Shown here: positions 62,191 through 64,000 of the stretch, in pieces
Numbering within the stretch: the first letter of the stretch is position 1
Layout: each line of letters starts with the position of its first letter
Assembly (NCBI GenBank): GCA_951230915.1
Contig: OX579636.1
Coordinates: 32,113,567-32,177,566 of the forward strand
Source: Antitrichia curtipendula
Lineage: Eukaryota > Streptophyta > Bryopsida > Hypnales > Leucodontaceae
Reading direction: 5' to 3'
Length of the DNA: 64,000 nt
Notes under the pieces: model-generated
Seen by the model: only the letters and a program-made list of their open reading frames with translations
Told to the model about the DNA's origin: nothing
The model's database searches: none
Program-made: the position numbers and the translations under genes

Positions 62191-62748
62191 CCCCTAAAGG
62201 ACCAAGTGGGTGTTGAACGACTAAATAAAAATTTGATTAGATTCCTACAAAGTCAAATTTAAATGGATCTTTTTGAAATTATGACACATGATGCAAATAT
62301 GCTGGCACCGCTTTGTTATAAATATAATTTTTTTCTTTAATTGGATGCATAGATCAAAAGTTAAATTGTCCAAAAAAATTTTGAACAAAACATGCGACTT
62401 CAAATAGCATGTGCAAAAATCCTCTTCTACCTTTGAAATTTGGTAGCTATGCAATTGTAAAACAAAATATCATGTGAAGTGCACAAATCTCACTCTAAGA
62501 AGAATTAATGTTTATGGACCCTATTAGATAGGGTTGGAAAAAAAAATTCTTCTAACTTCAAATGCTATAATCTTTCAATCCGAGCGGTCAAAGTTTCTGA
62601 AATATTTTCCACTTATTCTTGTTGTAATCTACTACAAATTTATACAATTGAATTTCTAAAAGAATATGAGATGAATTTTTTTCTATCTGTCCTAAAAATA
62701 TTTTTTTTTGACAGTTTATGCTTAAAATGAGCCTTAGTCCTTTGAGGT
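62191..62748. mobile_element. TTAA-type MITE, 558 bp
   Basis: The left end CCCCTAAAGGACCAAG follows TTAA at 62187-62190. The right end, reverse complemented, is ACCTCAAAGGACTAAG, followed by TTAA at 62749-62752; 12-13 of 16 bases agree. A further candidate right end (CCTCCAAAGGCCTAAC reversed, then TTAA at 63200) could make a longer element. Confidence 0.55.
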
Positions 62749-62752
62749 TTAA

Positions 62753-64000
62753 ATTTACAATTGTTTGTTTGCAAATCAATCATTATAAAATGATAGTACA
62801 AAATAAATCAAGCTACTACTGCCTAACTTTCTTTTGTGTACTAATGTGAGATTGCTATGTTTTGATTTTTTATTCAAAAATACTACATTTGTCTTAGATT
62901 CCAATCCAATTTTTTTAGGGGGGAAAACATTTTTCATCTTCTTATAATTTTTCTTCCCCAGAAGTTGTATTTTTTGCCTATAAGTCAACTAGTAAGTCAA
63001 TTATCCAAAATTATTATAACTTTAAAATCCAGAGGTCATTATTTTCCACAATTAATCCCATGCATACTAAACAAAATAGTTTTTATTTTTTATATGGTTA
63101 AAATAAAAATATTCTTGCACATCCATGTCCCAAAAAATATCAAAGTGGAACAACTCATTAAAAACCTCTATTGTCAAGAAGTTGTTAGGCCTTTGGAGGT
63201 TAAAGCTTGTAGTTGGTTTTGTTTATGATATGTAGCAAGTTATTTTGCCGCCAACTGCTAGCTTTCTATTCTTCTTTTAACCTAGTCTAAAATTTCAGAA
63301 CTTACAAAATTATAAATCTCTATACTTGGGAAGTCAACCTGTTTATTGAATTTTAAACCTTTGATACCACAAAATGTATTGTGCATCTTTATTTTGATTT
63401 TGGGGAACAATCTACCTCCTTGGCCTGATGTTATGTGTATTTTATATCTTGTGGAACCTTTAATTGTGCCTACCCAAATTCATCCTTTAAAAAAAATTTA
63501 AAACACACACACACTCATCTTCTTAACATTAGGAAAGCACTAAAAGACTTTTGCAATGAAATTAGACTTTTTAAGACATCATCTAATTGTAACCACTTTC
63601 TAAAATTGACCCCTATAAAATTCTTGCCTAAAATATATTATTAATATACATGAATCTAGTATCCAAATAAACACTTATTTTCAACACTTTGAAAATTCAT
63701 AGTATAATCATCTAGTGTTCAATAAATGGATAATAAAAAAATCTAAAATACATCTTTGACTTTCAACAAGATCCAACCAAAAATAATATAATTTTATAAT
63801 AGGAACAATGCTCTATTGCTTACTTGGACGCATTTAGATGTACAAAATAGTGAAATTAGGTTGCTCTATACTAATTTTTTGACATTTGACACTATATAAT
63901 TATTTACTATTACTATATAAGAATGCACTACTTTTGAATTAGGTATTGTTGTAAATGGAACTCATAAACCTCCTTCTATACAAATGGAAATATTTGTAGA
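62753..64000. other. AT-rich spacer to the right edge
   Basis: No gene was recognised. 63.85-63.93 kb resembles 26.39-26.48 kb, a dispersed repeat. Frames are short. Confidence 0.4.

Overview
The window looks like nuclear DNA of a land plant. The evidence is a TIR-NBS-LRR resistance gene, spliceosomal genes with short GT-AG introns, a plant-type RNA polymerase I/III subunit gene, a plastid-type SOUL/heme-binding gene copy and plant telo-box promoter motifs. TNL genes are absent from grasses. The compact introns among AT-rich, transposon-filled spacers would suit a bryophyte or another seed-free plant, but the lineage is a guess. No rRNA, tRNA or CRISPR array was recognised.

Layout. 1-1755 (minus): a three-exon gene of unknown function running off the left edge. 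1.9-15 kb: AT-rich spacer with a fold-back element (about 7.0-7.3 kb) and a truncated LINE with target-site duplications (8.2-10.0 kb). 15.0-17.8 kb (minus): a pogo/Tigger-like transposase frame broken by three stops. 21.2-24.7 kb (plus): an intact nine-exon RPAC1 (AC40) gene, 360 codons. 27.2-29.3 kb: a promoter-like block in two to three copies, with a copy of RPAC1 exon 8 and its intron flanks wedged between them. 29.8-30.6 kb: a small uncertain gene. 32.6-39.3 kb (plus): a TNL gene whose LRR exon is about 30 near-identical 141-bp units, followed by a frameshifted LRR tail. 40.47-45.39 kb: a 4.9-kb hAT-type non-autonomous element with 17-bp inverted ends and an exact 8-bp target duplication, full of mini- and microsatellites. 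50.2-51.9 kb (plus): a SOUL heme-binding gene copy with two premature stops. 45.4-64 kb otherwise: AT-rich repeats, including several 0.5-0.8-kb elements bounded by TTAA and CCCCTAA-type ends (piggyBac-like MITEs), an 81-bp satellite and a perfect 19-bp hairpin.

Little here acts as one pathway. RPAC1 is housekeeping (Pol I and Pol III core); the TNL is immune. The rest is a record of mobile elements, tandem amplification and decay. All five internal stops in the pogo frame and the SOUL copy can be explained as C-to-T changes, which fits decay of methylated DNA. Exon joins below were chosen by reading splice signals and checking that phases agree; they are models, not transcript evidence.
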